Shown in pieces: positions 38,222 to 48,397 of a DNA stretch of 64,000 nt; position 1 is the stretch's first letter, and each line of letters begins with the position of its first letter. A program made the position numbers and the translations under genes. The DNA is from an uncultured Prevotella sp. (GTDB lineage Bacteria; Bacteroidota; Bacteroidia; Bacteroidales; Bacteroidaceae): positions 54,456-118,455 of the forward strand of contig CAMBOI010000004.1 in the NCBI GenBank assembly GCA_945869265.1. Reading direction: 5' to 3'. The notes under the pieces were generated by a model that saw nothing but the letters and a program-made list of their open reading frames with translations, ran no database searches and was not told where the DNA came from.

Positions 38222-38246
38222 CGACAAGCTGACAGTACACATATAA
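38040..38246 (+). CDS. small conserved-looking protein, 68 aa
   Basis: MSQRTRKIAVHHLQLPDGTTCGPSVVEFLPNGQVIHWHPLDREEPQTEWLGGTVHL; complexity and hydrophobic pattern look like a real protein. Confidence 0.6.
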   Translation: MSQRTRKIAVHHLQLPDGTTCGPSVVEFLPNGQVIHWHPLDREEPQTEWLGGTVHLFKGDDDKLTVHI

Positions 38247-38270
38247 TAAATATTATAAGGTATAAGAAAT

Positions 38271-39536
38271 ATGAAGAATCTGAAGACACGTTTGGCACTG
38301 ATGAATTTCCTTGAGTTTGCCGTATGGGGAGCATATCTCACTTGTATGGGGCGTTATCTCGGCAATATCGGTGTGGGTACGGAGATTGGTTATTTCTACT
38401 CCATGCAGGGAGTGGTGTCAATCTTTATGCCGGCTGTTATTGGTATAGTAGCCGACCGCTGGATTCCGGCACAGAAGATGCTTGGCATCTGTCATCTCGT
38501 GGCGGCAGTGTTTATGATTCTCACTGCATGGTATGGAGCCACGGCAGAGGGTGGGGTGGATTTTGCCACCATCTTCTCGCTCTATTCCTTGTCGGTGGCT
38601 TTCTATATGCCTACCATAGCATTGTCCAATTCGGTGGCATACACGGCATTGCGTCAGGCAGGTATGGACACCGTTAAGGATTTTCCGCCCATCCGAGTGT
38701 TCGGCACGGTAGGATTCATCCTCACCATGTGGTTTGTGGATATCATGGGTTTCCAAACCAATCACTGGCAGTTTGTCACCTCAGCCGTCATTGGCATAGT
38801 GCTCTTCCTCTATTCATTCACGTTGCCACAGTGTCCAGTTGCCAAGGGCGATGAGCATCGTTCCCTTTCCGAGGCATTCGGATTGCAGGCTTTCACTCTG
38901 TTCCGCCAAAAGCAGATGGCCCTGTTCTTCATATTCTCAATGTTGCTTGGTATTAGTCTTCAGATCACCAATGGATATGCCAACCCGTTTATCAGCAGCT
39001 TTGCCTCCGAGCCCGAGTTTGCCGACACATTCGGTGTGCAGCATGCCAATATCCTGATATCACTCTCACAGATAAGTGAGACTCTCTGCATATTGCTTAT
39101 CCCGTTCTGCATGAAGCGTTTCGGTATTAAGAACGTGATGCTCATCTCCATGCTTGCATGGGTGTTGCGCTTTGGCCTGTTTAGTGTGGGTGATCCTGGC
39201 AGTGGTGTGTGGATGTTCATATTGTCGATGATAGTATATGGTGTGGCGTTCGACTTCTTCAACGTCAGCGGTTCGTTATTTGTCGATCAGAACACAGCTC
39301 CCGAGATACGTTCCAGTGCCCAGGGACTGTTTATGCTGATGACAAATGGCATTGGCGGTACAATAGGAGTGATAGCCGCACAACAGCTAATCAATGCCTA
39401 TACCCACGGAATGAAGATAGGCGACCAGTTCTATACCGTTGGCGAATGGTCCACATGCTGGTTTATCTTCTCAGCTTACGCTCTTGTCGTGGGATTAGTG
39501 TTTGCATTGGTGTTCCATCCCCAAAAACTGAAATAG
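38271..39536 (+). CDS. MFS nucleoside-type transporter (NupG-like)
   Basis: Multi-TM; NFLEFAVWGAYLTCMGRYL start and C-terminal AQGLFMLMTNGIGGTIG. Confidence 0.85.
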   Translation: MKNLKTRLALMNFLEFAVWGAYLTCMGRYLGNIGVGTEIGYFYSMQGVVSIFMPAVIGIVADRWIPAQKMLGICHLVAAVFMILTAWYGATAEGGVDFATIFSLYSLSVAFYMPTIALSNSVAYTALRQAGMDTVKDFPPIRVFGTVGFILTMWFVDIMGFQTNHWQFVTSAVIGIVLFLYSFTLPQCPVAKGDEHRSLSEAFGLQAFTLFRQKQMALFFIFSMLLGISLQITNGYANPFISSFASEPEFADTFGVQHANILISLSQISETLCILLIPFCMKRFGIKNVMLISMLAWVLRFGLFSVGDPGSGVWMFILSMIVYGVAFDFFNVSGSLFVDQNTAPEIRSSAQGLFMLMTNGIGGTIGVIAAQQLINAYTHGMKIGDQFYTVGEWSTCWFIFSAYALVVGLVFALVFHPQKLK

Positions 39537-39539
39537 CGT

Positions 39540-40112
39540 ATGATTTTAGATAAAGTGAGATTGCACCTGGAATCAGTTGGCTGTATAAAAGAAAATGGCA
39601 GTATCTGCATTGTTATATTGGTGGACGAGGAACGAAAATCGCAACTGACGTTTGTCACCGATGAAACTATGAAGAACCAATTATATATGCGTCTTTACAA
39701 GCCAGAAGACAACTCCCGATTGACAAAGTTGCTCCCCGAGGTGATGTGGGAGTCGCTGCGTGGGTTCTCTGATTCAGAAGACTACGAGATGGTGATTGAC
39801 TCGGTGGGAGAAGATGGTGAATACCACACCGTGCTGCACAACAAGATATACGGTGGAAAATACGACATCCGCATCTCGGATGCAGTATTATTACAGGAGG
39901 TGACAGGCATACCTTTGTATATCAATCTATCCCTTGGGCGTAAGCAGATGGCGCCATATCAGCCTGATGGCAACACCACTGCATTACCTATCAACGTAAT
40001 GCCGTTGGAAGCGCTTGAGATAGGACTTGCCGACAGTATAGCCCAAGAAGATTATCACATGGCCCAAAAACTCAAAGATGAAATTAATAAACGTAAATCA
40101 CTCAAAAAATAA
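39540..40112 (+). CDS. bifunctional nuclease (DUF151) with UvrB/C motif
   Basis: RISDAVLLQEVTGIPLYI and C-terminal AQEDYHMAQKLKDEINKR. Confidence 0.85.
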   Translation: MILDKVRLHLESVGCIKENGSICIVILVDEERKSQLTFVTDETMKNQLYMRLYKPEDNSRLTKLLPEVMWESLRGFSDSEDYEMVIDSVGEDGEYHTVLHNKIYGGKYDIRISDAVLLQEVTGIPLYINLSLGRKQMAPYQPDGNTTALPINVMPLEALEIGLADSIAQEDYHMAQKLKDEINKRKSLKK

Positions 40113-40127
40113 AGGAGGGGAAAACCG

Positions 40128-40853
40128 ATGAAAGAAATCAGATTCTTTTACGATGCCAATGCACCGGCATCTACCGAATTGCCTGATGACGAGGCAATGC
40201 ACGCGCTTCGCGTATTGCGCCTAAAGAGTGGCGATGAGTTTATGATTATGGATGGTCGAGGCACCTACTATCGTGCCGAGGTTACTCTTGCTGCCACCAA
40301 GAAGTGTATGTATCGCATTATTGAGACCATGCCACAGGAGCCGCAGTGGTTGGGCAAACTCCATATTGCCATTGGTCCGACAAAGATGATGGACCGCATT
40401 GAATGGCTTGTGGAGAAGGGCACTGAGATTGGGTTTGACGGCATCACATTTGTCAACTGCAAGAACTCAGAGCGTAGGGTAGTCAAGACCACGCGTCTTG
40501 AGAAGATTATTGTTTCTGCCACCAAGCAGAGCCATAAGCCATGGAAACCTGTTGTCAACGAGATGATTCCGCTGAAGAATTACCTTGAAACCCCTCTTGA
40601 GGGTAGGAAGTATATAGCCCATTGCTATGAGGACATGGAGCGAAAGGATTTATATACAGAATTGAACGAAGCTGCCAATAAAGATGAAAACATCACCGTG
40701 CTAATCGGTCCGGAAGGCGACTTTGCGATTGACGAGGTGGAAATGGCTATTGAGATGGGGTGGACACCAGTGAGCCTCGGTCAGAGTAGATTGCGCACCG
40801 AGACAGCCGCCTTGTCGGCAATCATGATGATGAGATTGGCAAATAGAAAATGA
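40128..40853 (+). CDS. rsmE: 16S rRNA m3U1498 methyltransferase
   Basis: HALRVLRLKSGDEFMIMDGRG, KMMDRIEWLVEKGTEIG, IGPEGDF, SLGQSRLRTETAAL. Confidence 0.95.
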   Translation: MKEIRFFYDANAPASTELPDDEAMHALRVLRLKSGDEFMIMDGRGTYYRAEVTLAATKKCMYRIIETMPQEPQWLGKLHIAIGPTKMMDRIEWLVEKGTEIGFDGITFVNCKNSERRVVKTTRLEKIIVSATKQSHKPWKPVVNEMIPLKNYLETPLEGRKYIAHCYEDMERKDLYTELNEAANKDENITVLIGPEGDFAIDEVEMAIEMGWTPVSLGQSRLRTETAALSAIMMMRLANRK

Positions 40854-42160
40854 GACGTAAGAAAATAATATATTTGGTAGGTGTCGTTGTCGTGTTAGTG
40901 ACTACGGCAATTGTTGTGTTGCTGTCACGTGGCGGCAATGGTTATATGAATGTTATCCCATCGAGAGTGAAGGCTCTGGTGGCTGTTGAGCTATCCAAGA
41001 TAGGGGTGGGGGATGTGCCTGGCGTTGACTTTAGTCGCAAGGCATATCTGTTTGAGACTGCCGACGGTTCGTTGGGTCTCGTGGCTGCTGTGGATAGCAA
41101 GAGCGATGTGGAGTCGTTCTTAGAGTCGATGCAGAAATCAGGCAAAGCCACTAGGCCCGTAGAGCGCAAGGGATACTTGTTTACTGTTATTAACGATAAC
41201 TTTGTCGTGGGCGTGTCCTCTTCAGCAGTGCTTGTAATGGGTCCTGCCGTGGCAGACGAACAAGCGTCAATCCAGCGCAAGATGGTGAAGTATCTGTCTT
41301 CCGACAAAGATGCCGTTAGTGAATCTCCGCTATTCCGCCAGCTATCTACATTGGATGGTCCTGTCACCATTGTCGCACAAGCCGACGCACTACCCGAGAA
41401 GTTTGTCATGCCATTGACACTCGGAGCACCCCGTGGCACCAAAGCCGACGAGTTGCTTCTCTCTGCCACAATGGATATCAACGGCGAATGTCTCACCCTG
41501 AAGTGTCGCACCTTCTCGCTCGATGACAAGATAAACAATGCCCTCAAGACTTCACATTACAAACAGCGCCCGATAACAGACAAATATCTTGCCACCATCT
41601 CAGCAGACAATCTGCTCACCGTGGCATGCAATGCCAAGGGCACTGACTTTGTAGAGTTGCTTCGCTCCAACGAGTCGCTTCGCACTATGCTCATAGGTAT
41701 CAACACTGCCATCGACATCGACAAGATGTTGCGTGGAGTGGATGGCGATCTTATAATAAGTCTGCCCTCATTGGGCGACAACCTCAATCTCACCTTGTTG
41801 GCTGATGCCTCAGACATATCATGGATGCAGGATGTGGATTATTGGAAGAAGTCGTGTCCGTCAGGAACTCAGATAGAGTCATGCGGTCGAGACAGCTATA
41901 GGCTCAAGGGCACCGACTTTGATACTTGCTTTGGAGTGAAGGACGGCAAGTTGCTATATGTAGCACCCTCTACGGAGTCGGTGGCTAATATAGGCAGCAA
42001 GGCTTCGCACCCGTTGTCGCCTGCAGTTGTTGAGCAGGTCAAGGGTAGTCGTTTTGCGGCGGTTCTCAGTCTGTCTTCAGCTACAAGGCAGAAGCCCGAA
42101 CTCTCAGTGGTATCGTCCTTCTTGCCCAATTTGAAGACAATTGTGTTGAAGATAGAATAA
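40850..42160 (+). CDS. DUF4836-like membrane-anchored protein
   Basis: N-terminal TM followed by GNGYMNVIPSRVKALVAVELSKI, resembling DUF4836 family starts. Confidence 0.55.
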   Translation: MRRKKIIYLVGVVVVLVTTAIVVLLSRGGNGYMNVIPSRVKALVAVELSKIGVGDVPGVDFSRKAYLFETADGSLGLVAAVDSKSDVESFLESMQKSGKATRPVERKGYLFTVINDNFVVGVSSSAVLVMGPAVADEQASIQRKMVKYLSSDKDAVSESPLFRQLSTLDGPVTIVAQADALPEKFVMPLTLGAPRGTKADELLLSATMDINGECLTLKCRTFSLDDKINNALKTSHYKQRPITDKYLATISADNLLTVACNAKGTDFVELLRSNESLRTMLIGINTAIDIDKMLRGVDGDLIISLPSLGDNLNLTLLADASDISWMQDVDYWKKSCPSGTQIESCGRDSYRLKGTDFDTCFGVKDGKLLYVAPSTESVANIGSKASHPLSPAVVEQVKGSRFAAVLSLSSATRQKPELSVVSSFLPNLKTIVLKIE

Positions 42161-42188
42161 GATGTAATAATACTTTTTTATATATACA

Positions 42189-42833
42189 ATGGATAAGATT
42201 ATATTCAGGAATGTGCTTCCTACGGTATTCGCCAATCGTGACGACCTCCATTCAGAGATATGGAAAAGTGACGTCACCCTTGAGCGTGGACACCTCTATT
42301 TGGTGGAAGCTGCCAGCGGACAGGGAAAAAGTACTTTCTGCAGTTATGTGGTGGGGTATCGCAATGACTATACCGGACAAGTGCTCTTCGACGATGTTGA
42401 CATATCCTCGCTGAAGGTGAATCAATGGGTGGATATCCGCAAGAACCACATCAGTCATCTCTTTCAGGAATTGCGCCTATTCCCCGAACTCACGGCAATG
42501 GAAAACGTGGAGATAAAGAACAAGCTCACGGGGTTCAAGACAAGACAACAGATCGATCAGTGGTTTGAGATGTTGGGCATTGCCGACAAGAAGAATGCCA
42601 AGATAGGTTGCATGTCGTTTGGACAGCAGCAGCGAGTGGCACTCATCCGTGCGCTTGTCCAGCCATTCGACTTCCTACTTGCCGACGAGCCTATCAGTCA
42701 CCTCGACGACGAGAACTCGCGCATTATGGGCGAGATAATGATGACCGAGGCTAAGAGCCAAGGTGCAGGAGTGATAGTGACGAGTATAGGAAAACATATT
42801 GACCTAAACTACGAAAGGACATTGAAATTATGA
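42189..42833 (+). CDS. ABC transporter ATP-binding protein
   Basis: AASGQGKST (Walker A), LLADEPISHLD (Walker B), MSFGQQQRVALIRAL (divergent signature). Confidence 0.88.
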   Translation: MDKIIFRNVLPTVFANRDDLHSEIWKSDVTLERGHLYLVEAASGQGKSTFCSYVVGYRNDYTGQVLFDDVDISSLKVNQWVDIRKNHISHLFQELRLFPELTAMENVEIKNKLTGFKTRQQIDQWFEMLGIADKKNAKIGCMSFGQQQRVALIRALVQPFDFLLADEPISHLDDENSRIMGEIMMTEAKSQGAGVIVTSIGKHIDLNYERTLKL

Positions 42834-44026
42834 ATCTCGTATGGAAACTACTGCGTCAGCACGTCAGTGTGCCGCAGTTCATAGGCTTTTTCTTTGCCAA
42901 CCTTTGTGGTATGCTCATCGTGTTGTTGGGATTTCAGTTCTATCGCGATGTACTGCCCGTGTTCACCCAAGGCGACTCGTTCATGGGTGCCGAATATATC
43001 ATTGTGAGCAAGAAGATTACGGCAGGCAACACCCTCTCGGGGCGAAGCAACTCGTTCACTGCCTCTGATATAGATGAGATTCAGGGACAGGACTTTGCAC
43101 GCAAGGTGGGCAAGTTTACATCCACCGAATACAAGGTTGACGCCCGAATGGGAATCAATGGCACTCCGGTGCTCTCCTCCGAACTCTTCTTCGAGAGCGT
43201 TCCCGACAATTTCGTCGACGTGTCGCTCGACAAATGGCAATGGAAGGAAGGCGACCCCTCCGTCCCCATAATCTTGCCAAGGTCGTATATCGCGATGTAT
43301 AACTTCGGTTTTGCCCACAACCACTCTCTACCCAAAATCAGTGACGGACTAGTGGGTATGATCGACTTCAAGATATTCATCCACGGCAACGGACGTCAAG
43401 ACGAATACAAGGGTAAGGTGATAGGTTTCTCGTCGCGACTCAATTCCATCCTCGTGCCGCAGAGCTTCATGGAGTGGAGCAACAGCACCTATGCGCCCGA
43501 CTCCAAGAGCGACCCCACACGACTTATCGTAGAGGTGGCTAATCCAGCCGACGAGCGTATAGCACAATATATCGAGGACAACGGATTTGACACCGAGAAC
43601 AACAATCTCGATGCCGAGAAGACAACATATTTCCTCAAACTCGTTGTCACTCTCGTGATGGCGATAGGTGGCGTAATCTCAGTGTTGAGTTTCTATATCC
43701 TGATGTTGAGCATATACCTGCTCGTTCAGAAGAACGCGTCAAAGCTCCAGAACCTGCTGCTCATAGGCTATAGCCCAACGCTGGTGGCAATGCCCTATCA
43801 GTTGCTCACCATCGGTCTCAATCTCGTGGTGCTGCTCATAGCTTTGGTTGTGCTTTCACTGCTTAGGGGATATTACATGGAAGTGATAGAGACTCTCTTC
43901 CCCGACATCGACGAGGGCAATATCCTGCCCTCAGTGGCAGTGGGCTTATGCCTCTTTGCCTTGATATCAGTGGTTAATGTCATTGCCGTACGTCGCAAGG
44001 TCATGAGTGTATGGCGAAAAAAATAA
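42830..44026 (+). CDS. ABC transporter permease (FtsX/LolE-like topology)
   Basis: One N-terminal TM, long extracytoplasmic region, three C-terminal TMs; overlaps ATPase stop. Confidence 0.75.
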   Translation: MNLVWKLLRQHVSVPQFIGFFFANLCGMLIVLLGFQFYRDVLPVFTQGDSFMGAEYIIVSKKITAGNTLSGRSNSFTASDIDEIQGQDFARKVGKFTSTEYKVDARMGINGTPVLSSELFFESVPDNFVDVSLDKWQWKEGDPSVPIILPRSYIAMYNFGFAHNHSLPKISDGLVGMIDFKIFIHGNGRQDEYKGKVIGFSSRLNSILVPQSFMEWSNSTYAPDSKSDPTRLIVEVANPADERIAQYIEDNGFDTENNNLDAEKTTYFLKLVVTLVMAIGGVISVLSFYILMLSIYLLVQKNASKLQNLLLIGYSPTLVAMPYQLLTIGLNLVVLLIALVVLSLLRGYYMEVIETLFPDIDEGNILPSVAVGLCLFALISVVNVIAVRRKVMSVWRKK

Positions 44027-44031
44027 CTTAT

Positions 44032-44574
44032 ATGAAGAAGATAATATTTAGCTTGTTTCTGACTTTGAGTGCAGTGTCGCTCACTGCAGCAGATATGAAG
44101 GACGTGTTCTCGGCAATGCCCGATTCCGTTCTACCCACTCTCACCCGCAACAACCGTCTCGACATGATCGACTTCGTGTCGTCGGGTATGAAGGCAGTGG
44201 TGAACGATGTCTTCAATGAGAAATCCACTCTCGACACCCTCACTGCCGACTATCTGCATATCACCCTGAGCGAAGCCGTGAAGGTGGAGATGAAACTCCT
44301 GCCCTCGTCGCGCCAATTGGTGGATTCAGCCGAACAGGTAGTGTGTATGGTTATGACCTACGGCACAAAGCCCATCGAGAGCAAGGTGCAATTGTTCACA
44401 TCCAAATGGACTCCCTTGTCATCTCCCATTCCGTCATGCGGCAATCAGACGGCAACACTTTCCATTGCGTCCGACACATTGTCTCTTGAAGTTACCTCAC
44501 GAAACGAGGAAAACAAGGAAGAAAAACAGTTAACAACGCTTAAATGGAATGGTATTACATTTAATAAAGATTAA
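44032..44574 (+). CDS. DUF3256-type secreted protein
   Basis: Signal peptide; DMKDVFSAMPDSVLPTLTRNNRLDMIDFVSSGMKAVV. Confidence 0.75.
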   Translation: MKKIIFSLFLTLSAVSLTAADMKDVFSAMPDSVLPTLTRNNRLDMIDFVSSGMKAVVNDVFNEKSTLDTLTADYLHITLSEAVKVEMKLLPSSRQLVDSAEQVVCMVMTYGTKPIESKVQLFTSKWTPLSSPIPSCGNQTATLSIASDTLSLEVTSRNEENKEEKQLTTLKWNGITFNKD

Positions 44575-44623
44575 TTAATTAAAAATTAAGACTCAAAAAT
44601 AATATAATTTTGAAAAAAACGTG

Positions 44624-44707
44624 TAAATTTGCATCGTGTTTTTCATGGTATTAGATTATTAAGGTTAATAAAAGACGGCAGATCGAGAGATTAGCCGTTT
44701 TTTTGTG
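44624..44707 (+). ncRNA. candidate sRNA: promoter box, conserved-looking core, GNRA-capped terminator
   Basis: TAAATTTG (44624-44631), GTGTTTTTCATGGTATTAGATTATTAAGGTTAATAAAAG, then ACGGCag-ATC-GAGA-GAT-taGCCGT-TTTTTT. Confidence 0.5.
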
Positions 44708-44727
44708 TCTTATTTGCATTATTTGCC

Positions 44728-45375
44728 TTATTTGAAATAAGGATTGCATTGCACCTCTTCGCCAAGTGTAGTCTGAGGGCCGTGTCCTGGCAGTATTGTT
44801 GTGTCGAGTGGCATGTGTTTTGGCAATGATTGCAGACTGACGATGATGTCGTCATAGTTGCCCAATTCAAAGTCTGTTCTTCCTATGCTCATACGGAAAA
44901 GAGTGTCGCCACTGAATGCGATGTTCTCCTTCTTGCAATAGAAAAACACCGAGCCGGGGGTGTGTCCGGGAGTTGGGATGATAGTGAATCTATGCGAACC
45001 AAACTCAATCACATCGTCGTCGCTTAGATACTTGCCCACAGGCGGCATCTCATATCCTAAAGACTGTCCGCAGAAGGTGAGGCATTGCTCGTTGAGCTTG
45101 CCTTGCAGATATTCGTCCTTTGCCGACACCTCGGGACGCAGGCCATATTTCTCATAAATGGTATTGTCGCCAAAATGATGATCCACATGCCCGTGTGTGG
45201 CAATGAGATGCTTAAGGCTTATACCTTCTTTCTCAACATAATCCACTATTGCAGTGCGCTCCTCGGCAAAGAAGGCTCCACAGTCAATAATTACTCCCTC
45301 ATTGCTTTCGTCGCTCACCACGAAGCAATTCTCCTGAAAGGGATTGCAAACAAATCGTTGTATCTTCAAACTCAT
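44728..45375 (-). CDS. MBL-fold metallo-hydrolase (glyoxalase II-like)
   Basis: THGHVDHHFGD, TPGHTPGSVFFY, SGDTLF, LPGHGPQT. Confidence 0.92.
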   Translation of the reverse strand: MSLKIQRFVCNPFQENCFVVSDESNEGVIIDCGAFFAEERTAIVDYVEKEGISLKHLIATHGHVDHHFGDNTIYEKYGLRPEVSAKDEYLQGKLNEQCLTFCGQSLGYEMPPVGKYLSDDDVIEFGSHRFTIIPTPGHTPGSVFFYCKKENIAFSGDTLFRMSIGRTDFELGNYDDIIVSLQSLPKHMPLDTTILPGHGPQTTLGEEVQCNPYFK

Positions 45376-45998
45376 ATCGGTAGATAAATTACATATTTCT
45401 CCTTAAACCATTCCTCGTCAAACCACTGTGATATCTCGCTCACCTCGGCATACTTGCGGAATGGTTGTATCTCGCCCTCCACATTGCCGCCCTTAAGGCA
45501 GATGATACCGTTGGGCATGGCGTTGCGCTGCTTGGTGGATATGTTCTTTCTCACAATGCGCTCAAGGTCGGGTAGGGGCATCACGGCACGACTCACCACA
45601 AAGTCATACTTGCCTTTCTCCTCCTCTCCGCGCTTGTGCTCGGGGTGGCAGTTCTTCAGTCCTATGGCATTTGCCACCTCGGTTGCCACGCGGATTTTCT
45701 TGCCTGTTCCGTCGATGAGGCGGAAGTGGCAGTTGGGGAATAAGATTGCCAATGGCACTCCCGGGAATCCTCCTCCAGTGCCGAAGTCGAGAATCTCGGA
45801 GCCATCCTTAAACCTAATCGTCTTGGCAATAGCCAATGAGTGGAGCACATGATGCTCAAACAGGTTGTCGATGTCCTTGCGTGATATCACGTTTATCTTG
45901 CTGTTCCAGTCTTGATAGAGGTCATAGAGAGCCTCGAATTGGCGGCGTTGCTCGTCGGAGATGTCGCTAAAGTATTTGGTGATGATGTCTATGTTCAT
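45372..45998 (-). CDS. rsmG: 16S rRNA m7G527 methyltransferase
   Basis: DFGTGGGFPGVPLAILFPNCHFRLIDGTGKK, VVSRAVMPLPDL. Confidence 0.95.
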   Translation of the reverse strand: MNIDIITKYFSDISDEQRRQFEALYDLYQDWNSKINVISRKDIDNLFEHHVLHSLAIAKTIRFKDGSEILDFGTGGGFPGVPLAILFPNCHFRLIDGTGKKIRVATEVANAIGLKNCHPEHKRGEEEKGKYDFVVSRAVMPLPDLERIVRKNISTKQRNAMPNGIICLKGGNVEGEIQPFRKYAEVSEISQWFDEEWFKEKYVIYLPI

Positions 45999-46798
45999 TA
46001 TTCTTTTTCTTTATTTTTCTTCATTATCGGTTCGAGTGTCGAGTAGCTGAGTTTAAGTTCGATACGTCCCAAGGCGTAGGGTGCTATCTCGTAGGGGTTG
46101 TAGATGAATGTCACTCCGTCCTTGCCAAGCACGAAGTTGCTCGACGGATACATCTCCATCGAGAAGAGATACCCCTTGTCGTGCAGTTCGTTGATGTCCT
46201 TGCAGTCGGCCTTCTCCAAGAGTGCCTTCTGCAGCAGTTCGTTGAGTCTCATCTGATATCCCGTCACCATCACGTCGTCGAGGGTGATGGTCTTGCCCGT
46301 GGTCTTGTCGAAGTTGAGGGTCAGCAACTGTTCCAGTCCGTGTGCTCCTCCCGTGAAGTTATACATATTTATATAATATGTCACTATGCCCTCCTTGCCG
46401 TCCTCAGTGCGCGTGTTGATGATGGCTTCATGTTGGTACATGGGCATTTTGTCGATGTCGCGCTTGTCCTCTTTATACAGAGGCAGCATGTCGTTGATGT
46501 AGGTGTGCGAGTTTTCGTTGACAAACGAATCCACAGCCGCTTTCAAGTCAACATTGTGCAGGTTGAATATCTTGGCGGTGATGGCGTCGTTCACAATTTT
46601 TCTCATATCCTCACTGCCACCCTTCGCGTATTTCACGTCGAGTTTCATGTCATACACCGGCGAATTGGTGTCGGAGCACAGAGCCACCTTTTTGTCCACC
46701 TTGATGGATTCGAAGGCGAGTTGCTCGGGAGCAGACATTCCGGCGCATCCTGTCATGGCGCAAGCCGCAGCTATCAGTAATGATGTAATTTTCCTCAT
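45998..46798 (-). CDS. RsiV/DUF3298-domain lipoprotein
   Basis: Lipobox AMTGCAGM; NMYNFTGGAHGLEQLLTLNFDKTTGKTITLDDV. Confidence 0.8.
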   Translation of the reverse strand: MRKITSLLIAAACAMTGCAGMSAPEQLAFESIKVDKKVALCSDTNSPVYDMKLDVKYAKGGSEDMRKIVNDAITAKIFNLHNVDLKAAVDSFVNENSHTYINDMLPLYKEDKRDIDKMPMYQHEAIINTRTEDGKEGIVTYYINMYNFTGGAHGLEQLLTLNFDKTTGKTITLDDVMVTGYQMRLNELLQKALLEKADCKDINELHDKGYLFSMEMYPSSNFVLGKDGVTFIYNPYEIAPYALGRIELKLSYSTLEPIMKKNKEKE

Positions 46799-46946
46799 AA
46801 TGATTCCAAATTTTTCGGCAAAGATAACATAAATCATTGACAAGACAAAATAAATTAAGAATTATTCAAGTATTCTTGATTATTTGCAGATTATTTTGTA
46901 ATTTTGCACCCGAATTTAAGAATATACAATTTTTTAAGGTAAAAAG

Positions 46947-47582
46947 ATGAGTAGATTTAAGGCAGCCCTATTCGATCTCGACGGGGTGGTGTTCGACACC
47001 GAACCCCAATATACCGAGTTCTGGGGCGCACAGTGTAGGGAGTTCCATCCCGAGCATCCAGGATTGGAGCATGAAATCAAGGGACAGACGCTCGTGCAGA
47101 TATTCGACCGTCATTTCAGTGGCGATCTTGCATATAGTCAGGAAATCATAACCAAGCGTCTAAACGAGTTTGAACAGACGATGCGATTCGACTATGTCGA
47201 GGGCTTCGAGGCTTTCGTGGGCGAGTTGCGCTCACGTGGGGTGAAGACTGCGGTTGTCACCAGTTCTAATCTTGCCAAGATGCAGAGCGTTTATGAGCGC
47301 AGGAGCGAATTCCGCCAGTTGTTCGACGCCATCCTCACAAGCGAGGATTTCGAGCGCAGCAAGCCCGACCCCGACTGCTATCTCAAGGCAGCCGCACGAT
47401 TAGGGGCGTCTATCGACGAGTGTATAGTGTTTGAAGACAGTTTTAACGGACTGAAATCGGGTCGTACTGCCGGTATGAAGGTTGTGGGTCTTGCCACTAC
47501 CAACAGTGCCGAGAGCATTGCTCCTTATTCAGATGTTGTAATATCCAATTATATAGATTTTGATCCATGGCAGGTTATTTAA
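46947..47582 (+). CDS. HAD-superfamily phosphatase (beta-phosphoglucomutase-like)
   Basis: [44 protein letters not shown]. Confidence 0.92.
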   Translation: MSRFKAALFDLDGVVFDTEPQYTEFWGAQCREFHPEHPGLEHEIKGQTLVQIFDRHFSGDLAYSQEIITKRLNEFEQTMRFDYVEGFEAFVGELRSRGVKTAVVTSSNLAKMQSVYERRSEFRQLFDAILTSEDFERSKPDPDCYLKAAARLGASIDECIVFEDSFNGLKSGRTAGMKVVGLATTNSAESIAPYSDVVISNYIDFDPWQVI

Positions 47583-48388
47583 TTAGCGACACTCGCAAGG
47601 TGACTACACACCGATTTATTGAGATGAAGCAGAAGCACGAGAAGATCTCGATGCTCACTTCGTATGACTACACCACAGCCGGTATTGTAGATAGGGCTGG
47701 TATCGACGGAATCCTCGTGGGCGACTCCGCCTCCAATGTGATGGCTGGTAATGGCACAACATTGCCCATCACCATCGACCAGATGATATATCACGCGCGC
47801 TCGGTGGTGAGGGCTGTGGGACGCGCCCTTGTCGTATGCGATATGCCCTTCGGCAGCTATCAGGTAGATCCTGTGGATGGCGTGCGCAATGCCATCCGCA
47901 TCATGAAGGAAAGCGGTTGCGACGCTCTCAAACTTGAGGGAGGAGTAGAGATATTGGACACAGTGAGACGCATCCTTGATGCCGGTATTCCAGTGATGGG
48001 CCATCTCGGACTCACTCCGCAGAGCATCAACAAGTTTGGCACATATGCCGTGCGTGCCAAGGAAGAGGCTGAGGCAGCCAAACTGATGACCGACGCCAAG
48101 GCTCTTGCCGAGGCGGGATGCTTTGCCGTGGTGCTTGAGAAAGTGCCGGCAAAGTTGGCGACAGAGGTGTCGGCTGCCATCTCCATACCCACCATTGGTA
48201 TTGGAGCCGGCAATGGCACAGATGGTCAGATACTCGTCATCGACGACATGTTGGGCAAGACCAACGGATTCAGTCCCCGTTTTCTGCGTCGCTATGCCGA
48301 CCTCAACACCATCATGACCGATGCCATAGGTCATTACGTTGAGGATGTGAAGAACTGTGATTTCCCCAACGAAAAGGAGTCATACTGA
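47567..48388 (+). CDS. panB: 3-methyl-2-oxobutanoate hydroxymethyltransferase
   Basis: [65 protein letters not shown]. Confidence 0.96.
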   Translation: MAGYLISDTRKVTTHRFIEMKQKHEKISMLTSYDYTTAGIVDRAGIDGILVGDSASNVMAGNGTTLPITIDQMIYHARSVVRAVGRALVVCDMPFGSYQVDPVDGVRNAIRIMKESGCDALKLEGGVEILDTVRRILDAGIPVMGHLGLTPQSINKFGTYAVRAKEEAEAAKLMTDAKALAEAGCFAVVLEKVPAKLATEVSAAISIPTIGIGAGNGTDGQILVIDDMLGKTNGFSPRFLRRYADLNTIMTDAIGHYVEDVKNCDFPNEKESY

Positions 48389-48397
48389 TATATAAAT

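Noticed and set aside
47567-48388. panB separated from panC/panD as an anomaly
   Set aside because: Scattered pantothenate genes are common; not informative on its own.
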